Positions 1-11,570 of a stretch of DNA of 64,000 nt are shown here, in pieces. Source of the stretch: Glycine soja (Eukaryota > Streptophyta > Magnoliopsida > Fabales > Fabaceae); assembly GCF_004193775.1 (NCBI RefSeq), contig NC_041005.1, positions 16,649,865 to 16,713,864 of the forward strand, in the 5' to 3' direction. Both the position numbers and the translations under genes were made by a program. The first letter of the stretch is position 1; each line of letters starts with the position of its first letter. A model generated the notes under the pieces. It did no database searches, was not told the DNA's origin, and saw only the letters and a list, made by a program, of their open reading frames with translations.

Positions 1-873
1 CAAGTTCCAGAGAGTTTTGAGAGATTTTGCTGTGTGAAGATCTGCAAAGATCGGAGCTCGAAGTAGGAGCCGGTTTGAGAGCTTGAGATGAGTTTGTGAG
101 TGATTGTAAGATCCTAGAGGTGCAGGAGACATCCTCACCACTTGTAGTTTTGCAATCTTTCATCTTGTTTTTCTCTTTGTTGTTAAGAAGGCTTCTTGGT
201 ATGGAAAGCTAAATCCTCTGTTGGATCTTCCCTGTAGGTACCTGATGTAAATATATGTTTATCTATTTAATGATGTTTTGTGTGTTCTCTGTGCTATCTA
301 CTTTTCATCCCAGTATGCCTTTACCTTGATCACATAAATGCATGCTTTGTTAGGGTCATTCAACAGTGGAAATTGGTCTGACTCTAAATTCCTTGATAGT
401 GCAGGGCTGAGTTGTCGTGCTTTCAAGAGGAATCGGGGTGTGATAAGTTAGTTGAGTATGTGTGTCTTAATGCGGTCCTGGTTGAGTTAAGTCTTACAAA
501 AGGAATCTGTGGACGATGCTTGATCAGGATTAGGCTAAGCTATCATGATGAACTGGGGTTTAGTATTTCAGGAGACACCATAAGAACACATGAGCATTGT
601 TAGATAGAGAATATCATTTTAGCATCAGGCACCTATTAGGAAGACCAACGTGTTCTCTACTTGTTTTTACACATCATTTCTCTCACGTGGTTTTCTTTCT
701 TTTTGCACAGATATTTTATACACTTGTTCATATTCACACTTACTTTTACACAATAGACGCCTATTTGCTGAAATAGCTTACCAAGTAACACAAGTTCCCC
801 GAGTGTTCGATACTCGGTTCTTACCGTTTTATACTACTTGTGCGATCCGGTGCACTTGCCGGAAGCCCGAACA
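1..873 (+). repeat. 3' part of an unclassified gypsy-type LTR
   Basis: This reads as the R-U5 part of a plant Ty3/gypsy LTR in plus orientation. It ends in a block at about 805-873 with the words 'gatactcgg', 'ctacttgtgcgatccggtg' and 'cacttgccgg', which I recognise from plant LTR 3' ends, and closes in CA at 872-873. No primer-binding site follows: Athila env-like sequence on the minus strand resumes at about 879. It is therefore either a solo LTR or the 3' LTR of an element lying left of the window. ATCAT at 874-878 may be one half of the target duplication. The short ORFs here look like chance. Confidence 0.45.
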
Positions 874-878
874 ATCAT

Positions 879-1952
879 TAGGGGAGGCTCCATAGAATGG
901 TGGAGGAAGAACTGATGCAGGTTCTGGATGATGAGGCGCTGACCATGATAGAGGCTCTGCATCATCTAGAAGAGATGCTCCTACTAGGAAGAGGAGGAAG
1001 AAGAAGGGCAGGTAGAAGTAGATGTGGCAGAAGGCAGGACGACCGATGGTGGTGGTGCGCCTTGAGTAGCTCAGACCTGGGCCTACCTTGGCCCTAGAAA
1101 TCTAATAGAAGAATCTGTCAGATTCCAACAATTCTTCTTAATGTAGGCCAAGTTAATCACTAGGCTAAGGGACTCGTACGTCAATGTATCAGAGTCAACT
1201 CCCTGAGCATCACATAAAGCAGTAATCAGTGTGGGGAAGCCAAGTCTGGACGTATTGGAGTGGGTGATCTGTGTAATCTATTATGAAATCATACCGCCCA
1301 CATCCATGCCCATCTTTATCACAAGCCCATATATCAAGCAAGCCTAGTCCATGTTAATGTCTGACGTGTGGGAGGTCTGAGCGAAGTTGGAGTAGGACAA
1401 CACGCTCTAGGTCTAGGCCAAGGTGGTGAAGTCCTTTCGCAGAATCTTCCATGAAACTCCCTCGGCGTTCAACATGAATCGCCCCTGGTGTGCATAGCTC
1501 GACTGCAATGGCCTCACGATTAGGATACGTGTGGAGGTACTGGGGGTAGGAGGTAAGATGCTCCTTCTCCAGCACGATGACTGGGGTCCCAAGAAACTCA
1601 TGCAATGCCTCAGTGTTGAATCGGATGGTTTGCCCCTGCAGCCTTTACTACTTCGGTGAACCGTCCTCTAGATCATAGATGTTGGAGTAGAACTCCTTCA
1701 CCAGAGTGATGTCAATCTGCTTCTTTGGCAGGTGGGTGAGTCGTTGGTGCCACTAACGCCTCTAGAGCTCGCCATAAAACTCATCGTACATGCTCGAGGC
1801 GACCTCCACGTTCCTCGCCGGAGAATGTTTTAGAGATGAACGTTCACCTAGTACCGGACCCATGTGGTCTCTAAAGCGAACCAGAAGGAATCCCAGGTGG
1901 AATACCCTCCCAGTGGTTGGCCGGGTCCAGTGCAACATTTCCTTGAAGCCAT
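879..1952 (-). pseudogene. Athila env-like ORF, decayed
   Basis: Translated in pieces on the minus strand, this region gives the conserved signature of the Athila env-like / plant transposon protein family. It has 'LVKEFYSNIYD' (about 1700), 'FLGTPVIVLEKEHLTSYPQY' (about 1530-1600) and 'GFPTLITALCDAQGV' (about 1200-1245), followed by a tyrosine-rich block and a low-complexity C-terminus. The frame is broken several times (for example near 1640 and 1290). The best start is the ATG at 1952, directly after a consensus 3' splice site; the longer open frame to 1986 reads back into the putative intron. The function of these env-like proteins in plants is unproven. The 3' end is cut by the LTR at 1-873. 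Confidence 0.65.
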
Positions 1953-2175
1953 CTACAAAAGAAAAATAAGAAAATATTAGAAACAAAAATAAGAAACAAG
2001 AAAAACAAAAAGTAAAACTATGGTGTGTGGCGCTAAGCCGCCATGTGGCACTTAGCGCTAATGCAAAACAATTGGGCTTACCACAAGACTACCTGCTAAG
2101 CCCATGCATTAACATTCAACACAAAACCCAGAAAATTAAAATGTATGCATGTGACTTAAGAACACGCTTACTTAC
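1953..2175 (-). other. putative leader intron of the Athila-1 env-like ORF
   Basis: On the minus strand a donor 'ATG|GTAAGTAAGC' lies at about 2175. A long T-rich tract ends in 'TTCTTTTGTAG' directly before the ATG at 1952, giving an intron of about 223 nt. Both sites match the plant consensus well and the branch-like 'TTCTAAT' lies upstream. Splicing itself is inference. The region between also contains two copies of the GCTTAGCG-type word. Confidence 0.5.
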
Positions 2176-2993
2176 CATAATGGATGCTTGAAAAACACAA
2201 CATGAATGCAATGAAAACAAAAAAGACTACACAAATGAAGACGACTGAAAATATGAAAGCAACACACAATGAAACAATGTCTAAGCATACCTAATGTGAT
2301 CAGAAAGCGAAAATAAGACACACACTCTAGGTACTATGCAAAATGTGGAGAAAAATTTGCTAGAATGAAAGCAGAGACATAGTTCTCAAAGAAAATGGGT
2401 AAGGAGTGGAGAAAGAAGAAGAAGAAGAATAGAAGAAGTTTATAATTTCAGGTGGTTTTCCAACTTCCAACAGTTATGAGTCTGGTGCTTATCGCGAGTT
2501 TGGCGCTTAGCGCACAGCCTGAAAACTATAGTTGCATTAATGATGTCTGCACTTAGTGCCTGAAGGATGGAAGTCCCTTGGTTTGCTCTCTCAGATAATG
2601 GTACTTGCGCTTAGCGAGATGACTGGGCTTAGCGTGCCTATCTCATGGTTGCGCTTAGCGCGAGATGGCACGCTCGGCGTTTGAAGCTTCTTCTTGAAAA
2701 TCATTAAAGTTTCATGAATCATCACCCCACAATCTGCAAAATTCCAAAGAATAATATTTTTGGATTTTTAGTTAAAATAAAATAAAATTAAAAATCAGCA
2801 AAAATAAACATAAACAAAAATAAAGAAAAACAAAACGAAGATAGAAGAATTCCTAGGTTGCCTCCCAATAAGCGCTTCTTTAACGTCACTAACTTGATGT
2901 GGGACCCCTTCATGGGTCTAGAAGGTGGATGACAGTGGTTAGTCTTTCAATGTAGCCACCATTGTAGATCTTTAATCGTTGACCATTGACAAT
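2176..2993 (-). promoter_or_regulatory. integrase-env spacer with repeated GCTTAGCG words and a TATA-like box
   Basis: There is no coding sequence here. Between 2480 and 2690 the word CGCTTAGCG / CGCTAAGCG (palindromic in its better copies) occurs about seven times with variations. It also occurs in the element's own LTR at 19966-20160. In minus-strand sense the cluster is followed by TATAAA (rc of 2439-2444) and a pyrimidine-rich leader (2380-2435) running to the donor site at 2175. This is laid out like a promoter for the env-like ORF. 2701-2993 is AT-rich, with the short post-integrase motif block typical of Athila. Confidence 0.4.
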
Positions 2994-4860
2994 TCAGATT
3001 CTCTCAAGCTCACTTGAGGCATGATCCAACAGCTCCACTACTCCATAAGGCCTCACTTCTTTGATTATGAAAGGCCTGGACCATTTAGATTTGAGTTTAC
3101 CTGGGAAGAGTCTCAACCTTGAATTATATAACAGAACTTGTTGGTTGGGCTTAAAGGTCTTCTGTATCAGCTTTTGATCATGGTACACCATCATCTTCTC
3201 CTTATAAATTTTGGAAGACTCATAGGCATTGAGTCTCATCTCTTCTAACTCCAGCAGTTGCAGCTTCCTCTTCTCACCGGACAAGGATTCATCAAAATTA
3301 AGGAACTTGAGGGCCCAGTAGGCCTTGTGCTCCAGCTCCACTAGCAAGTGACAGGCTTTTCCATAGACCATCTGAAAGGGTGATAGTCCAATGAAAGTCT
3401 TGAAAGCAGTCCCGTAGGCCCATAATGCATCATTCAACTTTGCGGCCCAATCTTTTCTAGAGGAAGCCATAGTCTTCTCTAAAATCTTCTTCAGCTCTTT
3501 GTTAGAAACCTCTGCTTTGCCGTTTGTCTGAGGATGATAAGGTGAAGCCACCTTATGTCTGACATGATAATGCCCCAGAATCTTCTGCAATTGGGCATTA
3601 CAAAAATGTGAACCTCCGTCATTGATGAGTACTCTGGAACCCCAAAATGGGAGAAAATATTCTTCTTGAAAAACTTAATTATAGTCTTGGCATCAATGTT
3701 TGAGGCAACTACAACTTCTATCCACTTAGACACATAATCAATAGTAACCAAGATGTACTGATTCCTATAAAAGGATGGTAGAGGACTAACAAAATTTATG
3801 CCCTAGTAGTCAAAGACTTCAACTTCCATGATATTCTGCAATGGCATTTCATTTCTCCGAGAAATGCTCCCTATTCTCTACCATTGATCATAATGAAGCA
3901 CATGGTCATGGGTATCCTTGAAGATAGAAGGCCAAAAAAATCCATCCTATAGGACCCTAGAAGCTATCCTATCCCTCATTGTAATGTTGGCCACAAGGAG
4001 AATTGTGACAATGCCATAATATACTTCTGGCTTCTTCCATGGTGACACATCTTCTCCACAGATTATCCGCTCCAATCTTGAATAAGTGGGGATCATCACA
4101 AACATAGAAACGAACGTCATGGAGGAACTTCTTCCACTGATTCTAATTGAAGTCACTTGGAATGATACCTCCAGCCTTATAATTGGCCATATCTGTGAAC
4201 CACCACCTCTTTCCTAAGTCACCTCTTCATTGACTAACTTGGAGAGATGGCCAGCAATTACATTCTCAGAGCCCTCCTTGTATTTAATCACGACATTAAA
4301 CTCTTGAATCAGAAGGACCCATCTGATCACCCTTGGCTTCGAATCTACCTTTGTGAAATGGTACTTAATAGCTACATGATTAATAAAGATGATGACTCGG
4401 GAGGCCCCTAAATAAGATCTGAACTTCTCTAAGGCATAGACTATGGTGAGCATTACATAGGTCAAACGACATTCTTCTATAGGCAAAGACTCCAAATGGG
4501 CATGTGAAAGGTGTCTTCTCATGATCTTTGGGGTCCACTGCTATCTGATTTTACCCTGAGTAGCCGTCCAAGAAACAATAGAAGACTTGACCCGCTAACC
4601 ACGCCAGCATTTGATCCATAAAAAGCAAAGGAAAGTGATCCTTTCTCATAGCATCATTGAGGTTGCGATAGTCTATGCACATCCTCCATCCAGTGACCGT
4701 ACGAGTCGGAATAAGGTCATTCTTTTCATTGCAGACCACAATCATTCCTCCTTTCTTGGGCACCACTTGGAATGGACTTACCCAAGCACTGTCAAAAATA
4801 GGGTAGATAAGTCCACCTCAAGTAACTTGAGGACTTCTTTTCAGACCACATCTTTCATGG
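2994..4860 (-). pseudogene. Athila-1 pol: C-terminal RT, RNase H and integrase
   Basis: From right to left: RT N-terminal part (4551-4860, with 'VPKKGGMIVV' and 'WRMCIDYRNLNDAMRKDHFP'), RNase H (4214-4522, with 'VIKYKEGSENVIAGHLSKL'), and integrase core and C-terminus (2994-3751). The three integrase catalytic acids are all visible: D in 'TIDYVSKW', D in 'NDGGSHF', E in 'NGKAEVSNKE'. They sit in two frames because of a frameshift near 3620. The RT YxDD segment is not legible between 4522 and 4551, which implies a deletion. Upstream the RT is cut at 4865 by element X1, and the linker between protease and RT (roughly 150-200 codons in relatives) is missing at the other side of X1. The piece is non-functional. 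Confidence 0.75.
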
Positions 4861-4864
4861 ATAG

Positions 4865-5828
4865 TGATATAGCTCCATATGGAGTTTGTAGGCCATGGAT
4901 CTTCTTCATCAATGAAGTCCTTTGCTTCTTGAAGTTCAATGCCAGCAAAATAGAGAAGGAAGAAAGATGATTGGAGATGCCACTTCAAGTAGAAGATGAG
5001 TCAAGAAGAAGCTTACCACCATAGGAAGCCATGGATAAGAGCTTGAACGTATGAGAAGATGAGTGGAGGGAGAGGGAGAGAAGGAGCTCAAAATTTTGTG
5101 CCTCAAATGAGGTTTGAAATTTGAAGTGTAATTCTCAAATGATCAAAGTTAAAAAAAATGCACACACATGGCCTCTATTTATAGCCTAAGTGTCACACAA
5201 AATAAGAGGGAAATTTGAATTTCTATTCAAATTTCACTTGAATTTGAAATTCAATTTGTGGAGCCAAAATTTCACTAATTATGATTAGTGAATTTTAGAT
5301 ATGGTTTAGCCCACTAATCCAAGATCAAGTCCAAGATTCTCCACTAAGTATGCTTAGGTGTCAAGAGGCATGTAAAGCATGAATGACATGCACAAAGTAT
5401 GACTATATGATGTGGCAATGGGGTGTAGCAAGCAAATGCTCACCTCCCCCTCTAAAATTTAATTGGATTGGGCTTCTCTCAATTCAATTAAATTTATTTT
5501 CCAACACACACATCAAATATTCACTAAATGCATGTGAAATTACAAAATTACCCCTAATACAAAAACTAGTCTAAGTGCCCCAAAATACAAGGGCTGAAAA
5601 ATCCTACATTTCTAGGGTACCCTACCTACATTATGGAGCCCTAAATACAGGGCCCAAAAATAATGAAATCCTAATCTAACATGTACAAAGATAAGTGGGC
5701 TCATACTTATCCCATGGGCCCAAAATCTATCCTAAGGCTCATGAGAACCCTAGGGCCTTCTCCTGCATCTCTGGTCCAATCTTCTTGGAGTCTTCTATCC
5801 AATGCCCTTTAGGGGTAGGATTGCATCA
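4865..5828 (-). repeat. X1 3' LTR
   Basis: 964 bp, TG...CA ends. The purine tract for plus-strand priming lies immediately outside it (rc of 5829-5843, GGAGAAGGGAA). A 5-7 bp inverted repeat around 'AGCTCCATATGGAG' marks the left end. The same LTR family occurs at 48776-49735 and 63873-64000. Confidence 0.85.
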
Positions 5829-5859
5829 TTCCCTTCTCCTTGAAAAGGATTTTACCTCA

Positions 5860-6807
5860 AATCCAGAGGTTCTTGAAATTCTGGGCTTTTTCCCTCAACA
5901 TCTATAAAAAGAATAAAAACATATATATCTTAGTGGTGTTTGGTATGTTGGAGTAGGGGTAAGGTCTGAAAACCCCTTTCCTGGGCATCTTCCCATGAGG
6001 GAACATGGTTCCTCACAAACTCAATGAGTGGTGCTACAAGTATAGAAAAATATGAGATAAACCTTTTGTAAAAGTTTGTTAAGTCATGGAAGCCCCAAAT
6101 TTTCCTTATACTTGGTGGAGTGGGCCACTCAGGAATGAACTTTATTCTCTTAGGGTTCATGGGAACCCCTTGATCACTATTTAAAAAATTAAGGAAAGTA
6201 ATGCAATAAAATGTACCTTTTTCTGTATTTTCATGTTGATTATTCCTACCAAAAAGTACGACAAACCTAAGGTGTCCCATATGAGCCCCTAACTTTGTAT
6301 TGAAACTAAAAATAAGAACAAACCTACCTAATGAGTCCTTATGTATGTGAATCATTAAGATGTTGGATGCATGGATGATTTTACAAAAGAGGGTTATGCC
6401 ACTTAACACATTCATCATACCACCTATCATAGGGATTCAGTGCCTCATAATACCTATTTTGGGCACCAACAAAGCACCAGGAGTTAAGCTCTTACGAACC
6501 AAACCCTCATCCAATAACTCCTTTCTTGAGGAATAACCTCAAGCTCAAGTGGTATGGCAGTGCTAAGGGATGTTTCCCTTGATAGGAGAAGGTAAAAAGA
6601 TTGTTTAAGAAGGAGTGCTCTTTTGATATCACCTTTTGTTGCAAAATGATTTTTCTTCTTAACAATCTTCTTGGAGGAATCCTTTTCCTCTTTTTCCTTC
6701 CCCTTGACCTTTGAAGACAAGGCCTTACCATCCTTCTTTTTCTTCTGTTTTTCTAGTTTTTCTTCCTCATCCCTCTTATCTTTCATAGTTAGTTGATCCT
6801 TGGCCAC
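5860..6807 (-). pseudogene. X1 shortened reverse transcriptase region
   Basis: 6484-6807 holds a lysine/glutamate-rich linker and the start of RT. 5930-6430 holds RT fragments: 'LSGITLFCKI' runs straight into 'IHASNILMIHIHKDSLGRF', skipping about 40 residues of the catalytic palm. The place of the FxDD motif reads 'IFSFNT', so both catalytic aspartates are gone. The block then reads 'IPEWPTPPSIRKIWGFHDLT', typical of the RT thumb/connection, and ends about 100 bp before the purine tract. RNase H and integrase are absent altogether. X2 has the same internal junction, so the deletion is older than both copies. Confidence 0.75.
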
Positions 6808-8330
6808 CTATGAAGGTGTTTGAGGATGCAACACAAATTTAGTGCCAAGATGGGTGAGGGTAATCTCATTAGTTAGGCCATTGTAAATGATCTTCCTATC
6901 AAATTGCCATGGCCTTCCTAAAAGAATATGCCCTACCTCCATGGGAACTATATCAAAATTAACTTCATCCTTATATGCCTCGATGAAGAAAGGTACCTTT
7001 ACTTGTTGGTTAACTATCATTTCCCCTTGCTCATTGAGCCATTGAAGTTTATAAGGTTTTGGATGGGGAATGATAGTGAGGTTCAACTTGGAAACTAATC
7101 TTGTGCTAGAACAATTGCAACAAGATCCACTATCCACAATGAGAGAACAAGTTTTGTCTAAAATTTTGCATCCTGTATGAGAGATGTTCTTTCTTTGGGA
7201 TTGAGATAGATCACAAGATTGACCTCCAAGGAGCCTTCTAACCATTAGGAGGTCACCTTCTTCATGGGGGTAGACTTCCTCACTAGACTCTTCACCCCTT
7301 ACTTGATCTTCACTTCCACTAGAGGAAGGGGAAGAAGTAGTCTCCTCTTGACTACTATAAATGTCTTGACCCCTCATAATCATGGTTTTCTTTGTGAGGC
7401 ATTGAGAGGCAATGTGACCTCTCCCAAGACATTTGAAGCATTTAATGTTGCTAGTCCTTTCTTGGTAACTAGTCTTAGGGGAGGATTTCTCTATGATCTT
7501 ACCCTTATCTTCCTTGGGTTTTGAAGGTGCAGCCCCTAAAATTCCTTGGGCTTGGTCCTTCCTTGGATAAGAGTGAAAGCCATAAAATTTTGAAGAAGGC
7601 TTTCTTTTAAGTTGTTGCTCCACTCTTATACAGTTGGACTAGCTCATTTAGGTCCCTATATGGAAGGAGTTCAACCTTGTCCCTCAGTTTCATATTAAGC
7701 CCACTAAGGAACCTAGCTATGCTTGTTCTTTCTTCCTCCCTAAGTCCAGTTCTTAAAAGGAGTAGTTCCATTTTTTGTCTATATTCTTCAACACTCATAC
7801 TCCCTTGCCTAAGCCTTTGGAGCTTGTCCATAAGCTCCTTTTCATAGTAGGAGGGAATGTGCCTCTTCCTAAGGGCACTCTTAAGATAATTCCAATACTC
7901 TACTGGAGGATCCCCATGAATCTATCGTTCCCTAACAAGGAAAGTCCACCAATAGAGGGCCCTTGAAAGCTAAGGATAGCCAATGGAACTTTTCTCTCTT
8001 TGCTAATATGATGGCAAGCAAAGAGTTGTTCAACCTTTATTTCCCAATCTAAGTAGGCCTCAACATTATCTTTCCCATGGAAATATGGGAGGCTAATGTT
8101 AACCTCTTGAGGCCTTATATCCTTTTCTCTTATTTTGGAATGATATTTAGTATGTGAACTATGGTGCCCTTTATAATAGTCGCTAAGTTTTTCACTTAAA
8201 CTCTTGCAAGAGTCATAACTACTATAGAAGGCATGTTTTTCTCTTTTCATTTCTTTCATTATTTTTCTTCTTTCTTTCTCTCTTATTTGTTCTCTCTTAT
8301 CTTGACTTATTTATACCCTCTCTTTTCCTT
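6808..8330 (-). pseudogene. X1 gag and protease
   Basis: 7900-8259 and 7607-7831 give the gag core, with 'LPYFHGKDNVEAYLDWE' and 'LRQGSMSVEEYRQKMELLLL' typical of the Retrotrans_gag domain. 6808-7623 gives a CCHC zinc knuckle ('CFKCLGRGHIASQC') and a retropepsin-like domain ('LIVDSGSCCNCSSTRLV' with DSG, then 'ILLGRPWQFDR'). At least three frame breaks separate the pieces (about 7620, 7890, 8280), so no polyprotein can be made. A basic N-terminus (8260-8330) is out of frame but matches that of X2. Confidence 0.75.
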
Positions 8331-10328
8331 TTTCTTTTCTTTCTAGTTTTTCTTTCCATAACTTGAGGGAACTCAACTCATGTAAGATTCAAGATAGAGG
8401 ATCCATATGACTAGTACCCTCACCAACACTAGATGAATTATGACTTATGTTGGTTCCTAAGTTGTGATTCTTTCTTGTTGAGGGTTTGTAAAAGGTAAAG
8501 CTAGGGTTCAAAAGAACTCAAGATAAGCATGATAAGCAAGAAGAAAGTATTATGTAATTAGAAGATAAACTAGGTGTGACTAGTAAAGAAAATAAGTTAT
8601 GAAAGTAAGCAAGAAATTAAAGTGCAAGAAATGTAAACTAGGCGGATCCTAGGAGTGTATGGATGACCACATTTAAGGTTCCCAACAAAACACTCACTAT
8701 GCTAAGGGAAAATTTCCTAAAATAATTACACACAAATGGAAGTTTGGTAACCTATTGGAGGCTCCCAACACACTTCCAATGAAAGGCCTTTTTGTTACAA
8801 AACTTGATAGCAATGAAGGTAAATAAATTGCCAATTACAAAACTACAAAACGGTCCTTAATTTTGGTGGTTGTGATCTCTTTGGTGATTCACTCAATTTG
8901 GAGTGCTTCTTAGTCCAATAGCTCCTAAGGTGATTGGCCCCTTGCTACTTGACTCAAATTCTTCAAGGGATTGCACCAATCCTCCTTTCCAATTTCCTAT
9001 ATGGCAAATCACAAACAAGGAAACAAACAGACAAGCAATAACCAAATACCAAAAAAATGAAATGAAAGCTAAACCAATAGAGTTTTAACAAGACAAATTT
9101 TCAAGGATTACTAAACAATTAAAGCAATGAAAAACACACAAAAGCAAGCTAGGACTCAAAGAGAAACCTAGAATGGCTCTAGAGTAGAGTTAAAAAAAAA
9201 CACTCAAAAAATCTCTAGTTTTGGTACTTGTTTTCACACTAATTTTTAATTGAAATTCCAGAACTAAGATTGGTATAAAATAGGCACCAATTATAGAATA
9301 AATTTCCAGCCAAAACAACAAGCACACTTCCCTTTCACTTTTTTTTTGGACACTGATTTTCCTGCCAACTTGTGTGATTTTTCGTATTTTTTCCTTTTAT
9401 CAAAATCACTTGGTTCTTTTTTTATAATTTTGTTCTAGATGTCTAGAAAAGTCAGTAAAAATTTCAGCTCAAAATTCGTAGTGATCAATTCCCAATAATG
9501 TTTACAACTCATATGTTCAAGTTGCCAGCACTAGTGATTTCAACCTAGAAATCAAGAGTAGTGTTTATGTTGCTTAAGGCTTGGATAATTACAATTTGTG
9601 TTTGCTTATGCTCAAATGTCTTGAATAACAAAATTCAAGAAAGCTTAAGACTTATTTTGATTCACAAATCCAGCCACAACTCAGCACCGCAACTCAATTT
9701 TTTTCATAGGCATCATATAGGAAACTTAGTAAACAAAACAAAGTTCAACAGCAAGACTACTTCTAGGAATTGATTTAGAACATGTTATGAACTAAATAAC
9801 ATGCATGAGTTAGACTCAAAATTCAAAAGATAGGATAAGAATGACAAGAATACATGAACAAATATATCTAGAATTCAATCAACAAAATCAAAATTCAACA
9901 CAAACTTAGAACATAATGTGACAATTATTATGACTAAACATGACTCTAAGACAACATGGATTAATTGATTTACACTTAGATATTTTGTGTTTTTTTTTCT
10001 AACCAATATTTTGGAAGAAAATTTAGATTTAAAGGTTCAGCACAAGAAGATTATAACTGAAAAATGAAAGAACCTAAAACCAACACTAAAACATGATTCA
10101 AGAGTATATTTATAAAATTTGAACCATAGAAATGCCAGAACAAGTGTAGATCTAAGATTTAACCGGTTTATTTTTTGAATCTTCTCTAAACAGCACCAAA
10201 CCACAAGACAATGGAGGATATTCATGGAGAATAAGATGAAGAACAAGGAATTAAAGTGAATTGACTAAACAAAAAGATAGATGAAGCAAAAAGAACATCA
10301 CCTAGACGAAGATGCTCTTGATACCACA
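8331..10328 (-). other. X1 leader and primer-binding site
   Basis: About 2 kb of AT-rich, non-coding 5' leader, homologous along its length to the leader of X2 (12768-14705). The primer site is the reverse complement of 10314-10326 (TGGTATCAAGAGC), a match to initiator tRNA-Met with one extra A. Short ORFs here have no support. Confidence 0.7.
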
Positions 10329-10361
10329 TGATGTAGCTCCATGTGGAGCTTGTAGGCCTTT
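10329..10361 (-). repeat. X1 5' LTR, inner piece (rest at 15547-16482)
   Basis: The first 33 bp match the start of the 3' LTR, including the palindrome 'AGCTCCATGTGGAGCT'. CCTTT at 10357-10361 is the target duplicated by X2 and recurs at 15547-15551. Confidence 0.85.
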
Positions 10362-11185
10362 TGATGGAAGCTTGCTTGTGGGGCTTCAGTGGAGGCTGGA
10401 TCTTTGAGCTTCAATGAGGTCCTTCAATGGTGATTTTCCACCATGGAGATGCAGCGGAAGAGAAAGGAGAAGAGGTGAGAGAAGGCGCCATCCACTAGGG
10501 AATAAGCCATGGAAGAAGGAGCTTCACCACCAAGATGAGCCTTGGATAAGAAGCTTGGAGAGGATGCTTCAATGGAGGAAAAGAAAGAGGGAGAGAAAGA
10601 GAGAGGGGGGAGCACGAAATTGAAGGAAGAAAAAGGGAGAGAAGTTGAACTTTGAGTTGTGTCTCACAAGACTCTCATTCATCAAAGTTACAACAAGTGT
10701 TACACATGCTTCTATTTATAGACTAGGTAGCTTCCTTGAGAAGCTTTCTTGAGAAAAATTCCTTGAGAAGCTTCTTTGAGAAAACTTCCTTGAGAAGCTA
10801 GAGCTTAGCTACACACACCCATCTAAAAACTAAGCTCACCTCCTTGAGAAGCTAGAGCTTAGCTACACACACCCATCTAAAAACTAAGCTCACCCTCCTT
10901 GACAAAATACATGAAAATACAAAAAAAGTCCCTACTACAAAGACTACTCAAAATGCCCTGAAATACAAGGCTAAAACCCTATACAACTAGAATGGCCAAA
11001 ATACAAGGCCCAAAAGAAGGAAAAACCTATTCTAATATTTACAAAGAAGAGTGGATCCAACCTTGACCCATGGGCTCAAAAATCTACCCTAAGGTTCATG
11101 AGAACCCTAGGGCCTTCTTTAGTAGCTCTAGCCCAAGCCTCTTGGATTCTTCTATCCAATACCCTTGGGGGGTAGGATTGCATCA
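10362..11185 (-). repeat. X2 3' LTR
   Basis: TG...CA ends; the purine tract lies outside (rc of 11186-11200, GGTGGAGGGGA). It contains a tandem duplication of about 58 bp at about 10785-10905 (unit beginning 'ccttgagaagctagagc') and several 'ttgagaagctt' mini-repeats. The ORF pair at 10414-10623 on both strands is chance. Confidence 0.85.
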
Positions 11186-11570
11186 TCCCCTCCACCTTGG
11201 AAAGGATTTGACCTCAAATCCCGAGGTTCTTCATACTCTGGGATCCCCCCCTGACACCTGTAAAAAGAATAAAAACATATGTATTAGTGGTGTTGGGTAT
11301 GTTAGAGTAGGGTAAGGTCTGAAAACTCCTTTCATGGACATCTTCCCATGAGGGAACATGGTTCCTCACCAACTCAATGAGTGGTGCTACAAGTATAGAA
11401 AAATATGGGACAAACCTTTTGTAAAAGTTTGATAAGTCATGGCAGCCCCAGATTTCCCTTATACTTGGTGGAGTGGGCCAATCAGGAGTGACCTTTATTC
11501 TCTCAGGGTCCGTGGGAACCCCTTGATCACTATTTAAAATATTAAGGAAAGTAATGCAATAAAGCGTACC

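Noticed and set aside
10414..10623. Overlapping ORFs on both strands, repeated at 14758-14967
   Set aside because: They repeat because they lie in the X2 LTRs; low-complexity R/K/E and S/F composition.
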